From NCBI RefSeq assembly GCF_024231755.1, contig NZ_JAAEQH010000199.1, positions 1 to 47,672 of the forward strand: DNA of 47,672 bases, in the 5' to 3' direction. Of this stretch, positions 34,340-43,081 are shown one piece after another (within the stretch, counting starts at the first letter, position 1; each line of letters begins with the position of its first letter). The DNA comes from Neptuniibacter sp. Its GTDB lineage: Bacteria; Pseudomonadota; Gammaproteobacteria; Pseudomonadales; Balneatricaceae. Position numbers and translations under genes: made by a program. The notes below the pieces were generated by a model. It saw only the letters and a list, made by a program, of their open reading frames with translations. It was not told the origin of the DNA and made no database searches.

Positions 34340-34630
34340 ATGCAGGAACAAACCAAACCTCATACACAACGTTGGCGCTACGCCAGCCGTAAACCGGAGC
34401 ACCCAGGTGCATTTCTTGAGAGGTGTTATCTGCACCCTCTTTCCATATCTCAATCCCAGTTAGCCAGACAGCTTGGGATATCTCGCCGTCGTATCAATGA
34501 AATTGTAAATGGGCAGCGGGCAATCAGTGCCGATACGGCGTTGCTGCTGGCTGAATTCTTTGAAACCACCCCCATGTTCTGGTTGGAAAAACAGCAGTTA
34601 TGGGAGCTCTACGAAGCAAGCCGGCAGTAA
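34340..34630 (+). CDS. HigA-like XRE family antitoxin/regulator (no partner toxin)
   Basis: 96 residues. HPGAFLERCYLHPLSISQSQLARQLGISRRRINEIVNGQRAIS is the HigA-type helix-turn-helix, followed by TALLLAEFFETTPMFWLEKQQ, as in addiction-module antidotes. HigB toxins normally precede HigA; the 88 bp before this gene hold only the hyaC terminator and a ribosome site (GAGGGGAAT), so no toxin is present. It may be a solitary regulator that outlived its toxin. No autoregulatory palindrome was identified with confidence. Confidence 0.88.
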   Translation: MQEQTKPHTQRWRYASRKPEHPGAFLERCYLHPLSISQSQLARQLGISRRRINEIVNGQRAISADTALLLAEFFETTPMFWLEKQQLWELYEASRQ

Positions 34631-34699
34631 GTGCCCTTTGAAGTTATTGAGTAAGTGCTATTATTACTTTCAATAGTAAATAATCAGGAAAGGAAATCT

Positions 34700-36484
34700 G
34701 TGTCAGAGCATTTCGGTTCTAGGCTGACTGACCTTCTCCACATTAAAGGAAGAACCTTTCAGTTCAGCTGTTTGCTGATGCTCTTTCTTGCCTCATCTTT
34801 GTCCTACGCTAATCAAGAGTTTGAAGATGGTTCTATCATGATTGGTGGGACTAAAATTAACTATATAAAAGAGAAAACGGATACCCCTCTTTCTTATCAG
34901 GAAGCCCTTATCGAAATTTCAAATAGAGGGATGAAAGCAGAGAGCTTATTTCTTAATTTTGGTCTGGGCTCTGACCCTGTATGGCTGAGCTTCGAAGTAG
35001 CTAATGCCAGTGAGGCTCAGGTACGGTACCTTCAGATTGAAACTACCTGGTTGGATAAACTTGAAGTTTATTTTCTTCATGATCGAGAGTTGTTGAAACA
35101 GGGTAAAGCTGGAGATCATTACCCTTACCATGAACGGGAACTGGAAAATCGTTTTTTCACTTTTAAACATTCTTTCCCCCAGGGCAAAAGCACAATACTT
35201 ATTCGTGTCGAAAGTATCGATCCCTTAGCGTTGCCGATCTATCTCTATTCGCAGAGGGATTATGAACAGCGGAAGTATGAGTCGGGTTATATCTACGGAA
35301 CCATCTATGGTTTTCTCATTGCCTTGATGATTTACAATGCAATGCTGTCCTTTAGCCTGAAGAGCCGGCGTTATCTTTTTTATTCCCTTTATCTGGCTAT
35401 GTTCATTCTTCTGAACATTGCATATACAGGGCATGGTTATCGTTGGTTCTGGCCAAATTCCCCTGTACTGCAAAATAAAATTATACCTGTCCTGATGTCC
35501 TTGTATGTCATATCAGGATTGCTCTTCGCTGTGCTATTTCTTGAGTCGCGTAATAAATTACCCGGAATACACAAAGTCTTGATTGGCTATGGTGTTGTGG
35601 TTTCTGGCTTAACTGTTGTTTTTACTTCGACAGGCTTACATTTGTGGATGTTGTACACCGTTTTTATCGGAATTGTTCCATTTGCTCTCTTGATGATAAC
35701 TGCTGGCGCTGTTGCTTGTTTTAACGGTGCCAAAGAAGCCCGCTATTTTCTATGTGCTGCTGTTTTTGCCACTATCAGTGCAGTGATTTCGGCGCTCACT
35801 GTTTCTGGAGCTGTGGGTTACAGCCCCATGGGGTTTCATGCTGTTGAATATGGCATGTTGTTGGAGGCGGTCTTATTTGCCCTGGCTTTGGCGTATCAGT
35901 TCCGTCTTAATCAGGAGGAAAAAACTAGGGCGGAAAGGCTGGCTGACCGGGATCAACTGACAGGTCTTTACAACCGACGTGGTTTCGACAAAGTGATGGA
36001 GCCTATTTTTAGTAATGCCTGTCGCAATCAGCGGAACTTATGTTTGATGGTGATGGACATTGATCACTTCAAAAAAATCAATGATAGCCTGGGACATAAC
36101 CATGGTGATCTGGTGCTGAAGAACCTTTCTAACCTTCTTCTTAGGGAACTACGCCACGGAGATATCGTAGCGCGTTGGGGAGGGGAGGAGTTTGTTCTAC
36201 TTCTACCTGAAACTGATCACTATGAGGCGGTAGTTTTAGCTGAGCGGTTAGTCAATATTATTGCTCATCAGGAAGTAAGTGGACCTAAATACAGTACCCA
36301 GTACACAGTGAGTATTGGCATAGCAGAATTGTCAGACAAGATACGCAATTTTAATAACCTTTTGAATGAAGCAGATCACTACCTTTATAAGGCAAAAGAG
36401 AGTGGTCGTAATCGGGTCTGCTACCAGTCTGTACCTCTAAAAGCTGCAAAAGATAAATCAATAAAAGAACAGATTACAAACTGA
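34700..36484 (+). CDS. 7TMR-DISM receptor with GGDEF diguanylate cyclase domain
   Basis: About 594 residues from a GTG at 34700 with AGGAAA upstream. A signal peptide (CLLMLFLASSLSYA) precedes a periplasmic 7TMR-DISMED2 sensor, then seven helices (roughly residues 180-385), a short coiled coil, and a C-terminal GGDEF domain. The active site reads GGEEF in ARWGGEEFVLLLPE, and RHGD lies five residues before it, the inhibitory I-site. It should make c-di-GMP from GTP in response to an external ligand, possibly a carbohydrate or similar molecule. The EAL-HDOD protein at 7.5 kb is a possible opposing partner. Confidence 0.92.
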   Translation: MSEHFGSRLTDLLHIKGRTFQFSCLLMLFLASSLSYANQEFEDGSIMIGGTKINYIKEKTDTPLSYQEALIEISNRGMKAESLFLNFGLGSDPVWLSFEVANASEAQVRYLQIETTWLDKLEVYFLHDRELLKQGKAGDHYPYHERELENRFFTFKHSFPQGKSTILIRVESIDPLALPIYLYSQRDYEQRKYESGYIYGTIYGFLIALMIYNAMLSFSLKSRRYLFYSLYLAMFILLNIAYTGHGYRWFWPNSPVLQNKIIPVLMSLYVISGLLFAVLFLESRNKLPGIHKVLIGYGVVVSGLTVVFTSTGLHLWMLYTVFIGIVPFALLMITAGAVACFNGAKEARYFLCAAVFATISAVISALTVSGAVGYSPMGFHAVEYGMLLEAVLFALALAYQFRLNQEEKTRAERLADRDQLTGLYNRRGFDKVMEPIFSNACRNQRNLCLMVMDIDHFKKINDSLGHNHGDLVLKNLSNLLLRELRHGDIVARWGGEEFVLLLPETDHYEAVVLAERLVNIIAHQEVSGPKYSTQYTVSIGIAELSDKIRNFNNLLNEADHYLYKAKESGRNRVCYQSVPLKAAKDKSIKEQITN

Positions 36485-36502
36485 AGCTCATAGGCTGGAA
36501 AT

Positions 36503-36526
36503 AAAAAAGGAGGCCTGGGCCTCCTT
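36503..36526. terminator. Bidirectional terminator between the GGDEF gene and hsp20
   Basis: AGGAGGCC/GGCCTCCT with a 2-base loop. On the minus strand it is followed by TTTTTTAT (strong for hsp20); the plus-strand tract (TATCT) is weak. Confidence 0.88.
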
Positions 36527-36544
36527 ATCTATAGATGCAAAGCA

Positions 36545-36964
36545 TTAGTGCTCTATCTGGATTTGGCGAGGTTTCATCGCTTCAGGAATTTCACGGACCA
36601 GGTCGATATGTAACAGACCGTTTTCCATATTAGCTTTTACTACCTTCACATGATCAGCCAGCTGAAAGCGACGTTCGAAGTTACGCGCTGCGATACCTTG
36701 ATACAGATAATGGCGTTCCTGTGGCTGTTCTTTCTTCTGACCAGTTACCAGTAGTGAACCATTCTCACTCTGGATATTCAGTTCATCATTTTCAAAGCCT
36801 GCTACGGCCATAGTAATTCGGTATTCGTTCTCTCCCAGAAGTTCGATGTTATAGGGAGGGAAGGACGGTTGGTTGTCGTTTCGGTTTGCGTTATCCAGCA
36901 TGTTAGCCAGACGGTCGAAGCCAATAGCAGAACGGTATAGTGGGGAAAGATCAAATTCACGCAT
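36545..36964 (-). CDS. ibpA: Hsp20 small heat-shock protein (IbpA-like)
   Basis: About 139 residues from MREFDLSP (36964), chosen because GAGGA lies 8 bases upstream. The N-terminus ([21 protein letters not shown]) and the alpha-crystallin domain ([20 protein letters not shown] ... [19 protein letters not shown]) are those of IbpA/IbpB. It is a holdase that binds aggregating proteins for later refolding by DnaK/ClpB. The 5' leader has a ROSE-like RNA thermometer that should block the ribosome site at low temperature. No second ibp gene lies nearby. Confidence 0.92.
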   Translation of the reverse strand: MREFDLSPLYRSAIGFDRLANMLDNANRNDNQPSFPPYNIELLGENEYRITMAVAGFENDELNIQSENGSLLVTGQKKEQPQERHYLYQGIAARNFERRFQLADHVKVVKANMENGLLHIDLVREIPEAMKPRQIQIEH

Positions 36965-37092
36965 GGTGTATATCCTCATCAAGCAATATATCTAAATGTT
37001 CGGCTCCTCTTTTGAGCGAGCCTGTTGGGTCTCAATGTGCAGCGATCTTCCGCGATCTCAGCACTTAACCAGCCTCTCTTGAGCACCGGTTA
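36965..37092 (-). promoter_or_regulatory. ROSE-like RNA thermometer in the hsp20 5' leader
   Basis: In the last 25 bases, ATTGCTT and AGGAT face each other around GATG; this can form the ROSE hairpin in which a bulged G sits in the UUGCU strand opposite the Shine-Dalgarno AGGA. The leader is about 127 bases long with further inverted segments (GAGATCGCGGAAGATCGC), matching the multi-hairpin ROSE layout. Melting on heating would free the ribosome site. The assignment is by pattern, not by alignment. Confidence 0.65.
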
Positions 37093-37119
37093 ACTAGATA
37101 TATAAGTCTGCTTGATGAG
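36975..37119. repeat. Long inverted repeat spanning the hsp20 leader
   Basis: CTCATCAAGCA plus ATATATCTA (36975-36994) is complementary to TAGATATAT (37095-37103) and TGCTTGATGAG (37109-37119), 20 bp in total with a 5-base bulge. One arm covers the Shine-Dalgarno sequence; the other covers the -10 element and spacer. Confidence 0.75.
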
Positions 37120-37126
37120 TTTTCAA
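37099..37126 (-). promoter_or_regulatory. Promoter of hsp20
   Basis: On the minus strand TTGAAA (37126-37121) and TATATA (37104-37099) are 16 bp apart; transcription should start near 37092. TTGAAA also fits a sigma32 -35, but the sigma32 -10 (CCCCAT-T) is not seen. Confidence 0.55.
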
Positions 37127-37141
37127 TACCCGCGCAAAAAA

Positions 37142-37561
37142 TTATGCGTCGTGCTCTACGTTGAAGCGGTCAACGTTGTTGGTGATATCTACATCAACAC
37201 TATTGGTTGGGATACGGTAGTCATGCACACGTTCCCAGCCTTCACTGCCTGGTGCGCGTTCCCATACTGTACCAGCATTGTATGTAACCAGATCAGTCAG
37301 AGACTCATCCAGACGGCACATCTTTTCTACCGGAACAGGTACCAGATTGGATAGTTCATCTTCCAGGTACTCTTCCGTTTCATAACCGGTGAACATACGC
37401 CAGCCAGTGTCATTCAAATGCTCTGGTACGGTTTTGTACATAAAGCGGATCGGAAGCTTATCGTCAAAACACAGCTTAGAAACCAGAGCCAGGAAACCGT
37501 TCTTGGTTTGGTTAGTTTCATCATCTTTTGTTTTGGGTGTATCGACGTCGACGGATTTCAT
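37142..37561 (-). CDS. DUF2185 domain protein (Imm33-like)
   Basis: 139 residues. The pattern FLALVSKLCFDDKLPIRFMYKTVPEHLNDTGWRMFTGYETEEYL matches DUF2185, a family that includes proteins predicted as polymorphic-toxin immunity factors and proteins of unknown role. No toxin gene is adjacent. It is soluble, acidic, and has a repeated SVDVDxT motif at both ends (SVDVDTPKTK and SVDVDITNN). It lies upstream of hsp20 on the same strand, but the hsp20 promoter is between them, so they are probably separate units. Confidence 0.72.
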   Translation of the reverse strand: MKSVDVDTPKTKDDETNQTKNGFLALVSKLCFDDKLPIRFMYKTVPEHLNDTGWRMFTGYETEEYLEDELSNLVPVPVEKMCRLDESLTDLVTYNAGTVWERAPGSEGWERVHDYRIPTNSVDVDITNNVDRFNVEHDA

Positions 37562-37668
37562 ACGGATTCTTAACTAGCAATAAAAAAGAAGTGCCTATTT
37601 TATATCGAGTGAAGGTTACAGGCTATAAGGCAAATGGATGCTATAAGAGAAAGAGCAGCGGCAGGCTT

Positions 37669-37937
37669 ACGGAACCTACGAAAAAGTCCTTGCTAACTTC
37701 TGGCTTTCAGTTTGATGTGTAATCAAGGCTGCGCTTTGCAGTAATGTCTGGACCTTACAAAAAGCGAAAACGCAGAGTACGCATCAAACTGAAAGCCCCG
37801 TAGGGCAAGGCCTTCCGCACGCAACTTCGTTGTTGCAATCTTTGCTAAGGACTACGGCCATTAGCGGCAGATTGCGCCTAGAATTTGCACACGGAGGGCT
37901 CTTGCAGAAACCGCAGGGACTTATTCGTAGGTTCCTT
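37669..37937. mobile_element. MITE-like repeat element, copy B
   Basis: 269 bp with 21 bp terminal inverted repeats (37669-37689 and 37917-37937; core GGAACCTACGAA.AAGTCC). A perfect 16 bp inner stem (GGCTTTCAG... 37702-37717 with 37782-37797) encloses CTGCG/CGCAG and CGCTTT/AAAGCG pairs, and the loop holds GCAGTAATGTCTGGACC at 37738-37754. The plan and the loop-motif offset are the same as in copy A. It lies between the MCP stop and the DUF2185 gene. No transposase is encoded. Confidence 0.72.
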
Positions 37938-37964
37938 AGTTAAGCCAGCCGCTTGAAGTATGGA

Positions 37965-39947
37965 TCAGTGTTTAAAATCGGAAACAAGTAACTGGAGTCG
38001 TTCTGCCAGTGTAGTCAGTTGCATAGTCGCATTCTGGATCTCGTAGGAGGCTGTTTGAGTATCCTTGGCCTGATCTGAGATAGCGATCACGTTCTGATTA
38101 ATGGTTTCTGCTACTAGTGCCTGTTGTTCTGCTGCGCTAGCGATCTGTAGGTTCATCTCGCTGATAGTATTGGACTCATTGGTAATTTCGATCAGGGATT
38201 GACCGGATTGCTCAGCCTGTTTTGCACTTTGTTGAGCGGCGGTATGACTGTTTTGCATCGCGGTTACAGCTTTGCCTGCAGCATCATGCAGTTTGGAAAC
38301 TACGTCCTTAATCTCTGTAGTGGCTGTCTGGGTACGGCTGGCTAACTGGCGAACCTCATCTGCCACAACCGCAAACCCACGTCCTGCATCACCAGCACGG
38401 GCAGCTTCAATGGCTGCATTAAGTGCCAGCAGGTTGGTCTGTTCAGCGATATCGTTAATGACATTCAAAACACTGCCGATGCTGTCGCTGTCGTTAGCCA
38501 ACTGCTCTACAACATTTGATGCAACATCCAGTTCACTCATTTGGCGGTTGATGGTTTCGATTGTTCGGGTAACTTCCTGATTCCCTTTGGCAGCAGAAGT
38601 ATCTGCTGAAGACGCAGCGTTGGCCGCTTCTTTGGCATGGTGGGCCACATTGTTTGCAGACGAACTCATCTCGCTGACTGCGGCAGCGGCCCTTTCAGTT
38701 TCAACGGACTGTTGTTCAATTGCGTGAGCAGCACTATTACTCACAGAGCGAAGACGTTCAGATGCATTACTTAGATCTGAGATAGAGTCAGTCACCCCTG
38801 TAACCGTGTTGCGAATCTTTTCTACAAAACCATTAAAACCCTGAGCTAGAGTTACCAGCTCAGAAGCTCCGGATTCCTTCAGGGCAACGTTCAGATCACC
38901 TTCACCCTGACCGATCTGTTGTAGGCTCTGTGCGACATTACGGATGGGGTAGACCACAGTAAAGATAATAACCCCTAAGGCAATCAGCGCTACGACAACA
39001 CCTGCGGCTGCAGTGACAAGAATCAGTGTTGAGGAGGTTGTGACCAGTTCATCAACAGTTGCCACTTCACTTTCAACCTGGGCCCCACTTTGTTGTTCCA
39101 TTTCGGTTAGGTTTGTCATCAAACGAGCGACAATGTTGTTTAGGGATTCTCTGTCATCGCGGAAGGTCATGTAATCCACGATCAATTGACTCATCTGCTG
39201 ATCAAGGCGTGCGTAACCAACACCTATTCCTGAGAACAGTTTTTCCAGATCGGGATGAGACATCACTTGTCTGGCTCTTTCTACGGCACCGGCCAGATTA
39301 TCCCGGTCATCTTTGACTTGGCTAAGGAGAGTGTTTAACTCGCTGGTAGTGAACAGATCCTGCATGGAAAAGTTGGTCAGGATGACGTGAGACTTAATTT
39401 GATCGAGTTGGTTTTCAATCCCTTCCATCTGAGCGATATATCGATCATCTTCAAGGCTGTCAAAGATAAGGTCTTGGATACCTGTCTGGCTTTTATTAAT
39501 GTTTTCGATCAGCTCTTGGGTATAACGTTTCAGGTTATCTTTCTGACCTTGCAGATCTTCGTGACTGGAAAGAATAGAGAGACGAGCACCACGGAATCTT
39601 CTGATAGAGCTATCTACCTTCTTCAGCAGCTTTTCACCGATCAGATTACTTTCTTTGATCGCCTTTAACTGTGCCTTAGACGCTTTTCGGTATTCTGACA
39701 TCTGCTTACGCGAGTCAGAGACGGATACTTCGTTCTTAAGGATACGTTCTGTTAGTAGAAGTTCCTTTTGAATGTTGATTACAACTTGAACCCCACCATC
39801 CGCTGTTTTTCTGGCATCACCAGTTACAAATAACAGGGATTCAGAGACTTTATTGACTCCCATGATACCTGCAGCACCGCAGGTGATAAGGAGGATAACC
39901 ATCGTGATGAATCCGATGCCGACGCGGGCACCTATTGAAATGCTCAT
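37965..39947 (-). CDS. Methyl-accepting chemotaxis protein
   Basis: About 660 residues from [10 protein letters not shown] (39947), with TTAGGTG upstream; an earlier in-frame ATG at 40004 is less likely. A first membrane helix ([19 protein letters not shown]), a large helical periplasmic sensor (about residues 30-315), a second helix ([22 protein letters not shown]), HAMP ([22 protein letters not shown]), and the signalling hairpin tip ([32 protein letters not shown]) are plain. It signals to CheA/CheW. The ligand is unknown. Element B lies just downstream. Confidence 0.93.
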   Translation of the reverse strand: MSISIGARVGIGFITMVILLITCGAAGIMGVNKVSESLLFVTGDARKTADGGVQVVINIQKELLLTERILKNEVSVSDSRKQMSEYRKASKAQLKAIKESNLIGEKLLKKVDSSIRRFRGARLSILSSHEDLQGQKDNLKRYTQELIENINKSQTGIQDLIFDSLEDDRYIAQMEGIENQLDQIKSHVILTNFSMQDLFTTSELNTLLSQVKDDRDNLAGAVERARQVMSHPDLEKLFSGIGVGYARLDQQMSQLIVDYMTFRDDRESLNNIVARLMTNLTEMEQQSGAQVESEVATVDELVTTSSTLILVTAAAGVVVALIALGVIIFTVVYPIRNVAQSLQQIGQGEGDLNVALKESGASELVTLAQGFNGFVEKIRNTVTGVTDSISDLSNASERLRSVSNSAAHAIEQQSVETERAAAAVSEMSSSANNVAHHAKEAANAASSADTSAAKGNQEVTRTIETINRQMSELDVASNVVEQLANDSDSIGSVLNVINDIAEQTNLLALNAAIEAARAGDAGRGFAVVADEVRQLASRTQTATTEIKDVVSKLHDAAGKAVTAMQNSHTAAQQSAKQAEQSGQSLIEITNESNTISEMNLQIASAAEQQALVAETINQNVIAISDQAKDTQTASYEIQNATMQLTTLAERLQLLVSDFKH

Positions 39948-40173
39948 TGGATACTTGCACCTAACCGTTGTTTTATTTTTATATTTTTCAGGGAATAATC
40001 CCATGGTATTGATACTTTGGTATTAAATATCATTTAACATGTTAAGTAAATATCCGTTCCGTCAAATTAGTGATTAAATATTAATCTATGAGTATGCTTC
40101 CCATATGCGCTGAAGTCGGTAGAATGCCGCGCTCTATATAGGTAAGACATTTAATCACTCTTCGGGAACAATC

Positions 40174-40437
40174 ATGTCCAAAGGTAAAAAATACAGTTAT
40201 CAGGTTGCTGAGAATGATGGTAGCTGGTCAGCAGAGATCGTTCGTCAGGTTAGTAACAGGAAAACCGTAATCTCAAAACGTCAGGATGACTTTAAAACCG
40301 AAGCCGATGCTCAGTCTTGGGCGGAACAGGAACTACAGCAGTTTCTGGATCAGCAGGTAGAACGCAACAAGCGTAAAGCAGAAAAGCGTGAACTACGAGC
40401 TGAGTCTGACGATGTGAGCGGTGATAGCGGATTCTGA
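40174..40437 (+). CDS. DUF3622 family protein
   Basis: 87 residues: KKYSYQVAENDGSWSAEIVRQVSNRKTVISKRQDDFKTEADAQSWAEQEL, then a basic helical tail (QQVERNKRKAEKRELRAES). This matches small DUF3622 proteins of marine gammaproteobacteria, of unknown function. It is highly charged and soluble. Its own strong terminator follows at 40452. No promoter hexamers were called with confidence. Confidence 0.82.
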   Translation: MSKGKKYSYQVAENDGSWSAEIVRQVSNRKTVISKRQDDFKTEADAQSWAEQELQQFLDQQVERNKRKAEKRELRAESDDVSGDSGF

Positions 40438-40451
40438 TTTCTGGACATATT

Positions 40452-40490
40452 AAAAAGCCGGACGTTATTGATATAGTGTCCGGCTTTTTT
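40452..40490 (+). terminator. Intrinsic terminator after the DUF3622 gene
   Basis: AAAAGCCGGAC and GTCCGGCTTTTTT form an 11 bp stem with a 14-base loop. It faces the convergent DUF4197 gene, and the A/T tracts make it usable in both directions. Confidence 0.92.
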
Positions 40491-40518
40491 GTTTTTATTT
40501 ATCAAATAAGTTTCTTAT

Positions 40519-41289
40519 TTAAAAAACCTTCTTCAACAGTTCAGTTGTACGCGCGGCTGGATTTTCTCGAATCTGTTTCTCTTCTGCTGCGATCATCGTA
40601 AACAGACCGTTTAGGGCTTCTTCAGTTACGTAGCTGTCCAGATCGACGTTTACTTTGTCACCAACAAAAGGAATATCCTTCGCTTCGCTTGCCAGTTCAC
40701 CGTAGTAGCGTGTAGCGCCTACCTGACCCAGAGATTCCTTCACACTTGGTTGAAACAGTTCGCGTAACTTATCGCTGGTTTTCTCTTTGAAGTACTGTGT
40801 CGCTGCATCTTCAGGACCCTGGTAGATCTTCTTGGCGTCTTCAAAGCTCATCTCTTTTACTGCATTAACAATAAGATCAGTCGCCTGAGGAGCCGCGTTT
40901 TCGGCAGCACGGTTCATACTTTCTTCAAACTGATCTACCTGGCTACTCAGACCATATTTGCGCAGTAGTGAGGCTACTTTATCGATACTTTTTGGCAGAG
41001 GGATACGGATATCTTTGTTGTTCAGATAGCCACCTGGTTGGCTTATCCCTTCAATCGCTCGCTTGCTTCCTACTTCCAGGGCTTCTTTCAAACCATTAAT
41101 CAGTGTTTCAGTATCAAGGTTAGCGATTTTACCTGAAGTGGAACCGCTCGAACCAACCGCATCCAGTACCTGTTTCTGAACCTCTTCGTCTTTAACCGCT
41201 TCTTTCAACTTATCAGCCCATCCTGCATAAGCAGTAACTGAGGTGATAGAAGCGGCCAGAATTGATGCAATCAGATATGATTTTTTCAT
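40519..41289 (-). CDS. DUF4197 family exported protein
   Basis: About 256 residues from MKKSYLI (41289). The signal peptide (MKKSYLIASILAASITSVTAYA) is cleaved before GWADKLKEAVKD. The family core, GLKEALEVGSKRAIEGISQPGGYLNNKDIRIPLPKSIDKVASLLRKYGL to GLFTMIAAEEKQIRENPAART, is complete. Function is unknown; it is a mostly helical periplasmic protein that is widespread in Proteobacteria. It converges on the DUF3622 gene. Confidence 0.88.
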   Translation of the reverse strand: MKKSYLIASILAASITSVTAYAGWADKLKEAVKDEEVQKQVLDAVGSSGSTSGKIANLDTETLINGLKEALEVGSKRAIEGISQPGGYLNNKDIRIPLPKSIDKVASLLRKYGLSSQVDQFEESMNRAAENAAPQATDLIVNAVKEMSFEDAKKIYQGPEDAATQYFKEKTSDKLRELFQPSVKESLGQVGATRYYGELASEAKDIPFVGDKVNVDLDSYVTEEALNGLFTMIAAEEKQIRENPAARTTELLKKVF

Positions 41290-41504
41290 TGTACTTAATT
41301 CCCTGTGTCGCAATTACTTGAAGCATAACAGAGAACTTTGAACTGATCCTGAATATTATTTTTTCGGGACAGGGGAGATCTGTACCTGCTGTACCGGTTA
41401 CTTTTATTTTAAATAGTTGGGCTGACGAGCCGATACAGTTTATCTGCAGGTAACAAAACTACCCTTCGATAAGGGTGAATAGACCCATCAGGAACGGAGG
41501 CCTT

Positions 41505-43076
41505 ATGAAAATCAATAATGCGCAGATTTTGTTTAATAGTCAGCACGAAAAACTGGTGAATGAACAAATTCAACAACAGAGAATTGAGTCTCAGCAGACG
41601 GCTTCTGTTCAAGATTCGGAATTAGAATTAGGTAGTTCAACTGAGCTACAGTACGAAGCAAACCTTCGCCATCAACAGCAAGTGGAGGTTTCTGCGACTT
41701 CTCGGATTAAATCAGCCGAAGAAGAGATCCTTTTCAAACAATCACAGAATATAGGCTCTCTGGTCGAGACTGCTATTCAGCATGAGCTTGAGATAACGCG
41801 AGTTCAGCCTTTAGGTCAGTTTCAGACGATCAATATTCCTCTTCCTGTCGTTTCTCTGGAGTCACAGGCTTATCAGGAAATTGAACAGATCAACTTACAG
41901 GATGTAGAGGGGCTTGAGAGAGCTGATCGCGTTGAACTACAGGATCAATTACAGATTCAGATAGATCAGATATCGGTTGAAATGGATCTGATGCGCGATG
42001 TTCAGGAAGCACGTGTTGAGATTCAAGAACAACGCCTTTACGAAGAAAATGAACAGATGCGTTTTGCCTCACAGGGAGTCGTGACCACTGAGGATGGTAA
42101 GGAGATCACCTTCATGCTTGAACTAGAGATGGAGCGTGAATTCTCTTTGGAGGAAAACTTACAACTTGAGAAAACCAGCCGAACCTTGATTGACCCTTTG
42201 GTGATTAACTTTAATGGTGGGGCAGCAGGTCTTACCAGCAGTAGCTTTAGTTTTGATTTGAATGCTGACGGGCAGGAAGAAGAGATCTCATTTGTTACCC
42301 AGGGCAGTGGTTTTCTGGCTTTAGATATGAACGAAGATGGCGTGATAAACGATGGCTCAGAGTTGTTTGGCACGCAAGGGCAAAACGGTTTTAGTCATCT
42401 CGCAAAATATGATGGTGACGGCAATCTGTGGATCGATGAAAATGATGAGATCTTTAACAAATTAAAAGTCTGGACTCGGGATGATCAGGGTAATGATCAA
42501 CTGATCAGTCTCAAAGATGCAGGTGTGGGTGCTATCTATTTGGGTTCAACCTCTACCAATTTTGATCTGACTGACAGTGAGAATAATCTGCTCGGGCAGG
42601 TTAAACGAAGTGGGGTGTTCCTGACTGAAGAGGGTATGGTAGCAAGTATTCAGGAACTGGATATAGCGGTGCATTCCCGAGATGAAGTTAACTCCATTGT
42701 TGGACAGGCCAATGATAAAGCTGAACAGTTAGCTGCTGAAGAAGTAGAAAACCCAAACATCAATCGTATAGAGATGCTACCGATTTGGGAAAGTGACTTA
42801 GCTGCCATAGAGTTTAATGCTATCCGTGTTCGGCATGAACTGGAAAACAGTCTGACAGTAGAAAGTGAAACCACTCGTACGTTAAGTTCGGCAGAAGGTG
42901 AGACTGAAGCTGAAAAATCTTATTTCATCCTCAATGAACACTACATCGACACGTTACAGCGTTTGCGGGAAAAAACAGTCGCTCAAGTTACTGAAGAACA
43001 GGATCAATATGATCATCTCAGATCGCTGATTGAGATGTTACGCGATCAGACACAGCGTGATATGCAAAAAACTTAG
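41505..43076 (+). CDS. Secreted/calcium-binding type protein with DxNxDG loops
   Basis: About 523 residues from MKINNAQIL (41505), with CGGAGG upstream. The first 200 residues are Gln/Glu-rich and helical. The centre (about 235-370) carries calcium-loop motifs FDLNADGQEEEISF, LDMNEDGVINDGSELFG and YDGDGNLWIDENDEIF, as in a group of gammaproteobacterial proteins related to haemolysin-like calcium-binding proteins. It has no signal peptide; the C-terminal half is again helical. Its role is unknown. A small ACCCTT-CGAT-AAGGGT hairpin lies 29 bp before the start. Confidence 0.72.
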   Translation: MKINNAQILFNSQHEKLVNEQIQQQRIESQQTASVQDSELELGSSTELQYEANLRHQQQVEVSATSRIKSAEEEILFKQSQNIGSLVETAIQHELEITRVQPLGQFQTINIPLPVVSLESQAYQEIEQINLQDVEGLERADRVELQDQLQIQIDQISVEMDLMRDVQEARVEIQEQRLYEENEQMRFASQGVVTTEDGKEITFMLELEMEREFSLEENLQLEKTSRTLIDPLVINFNGGAAGLTSSSFSFDLNADGQEEEISFVTQGSGFLALDMNEDGVINDGSELFGTQGQNGFSHLAKYDGDGNLWIDENDEIFNKLKVWTRDDQGNDQLISLKDAGVGAIYLGSTSTNFDLTDSENNLLGQVKRSGVFLTEEGMVASIQELDIAVHSRDEVNSIVGQANDKAEQLAAEEVENPNINRIEMLPIWESDLAAIEFNAIRVRHELENSLTVESETTRTLSSAEGETEAEKSYFILNEHYIDTLQRLREKTVAQVTEEQDQYDHLRSLIEMLRDQTQRDMQKT

Positions 43077-43081
43077 TTTTA

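Noticed and set aside
41314..41504. c-di-GMP riboswitch before the DxNxDG protein gene
   Set aside because: Only a small ACCCTT/AAGGGT hairpin and a short GTAC repeat are present; the conserved GEMM core was not found.
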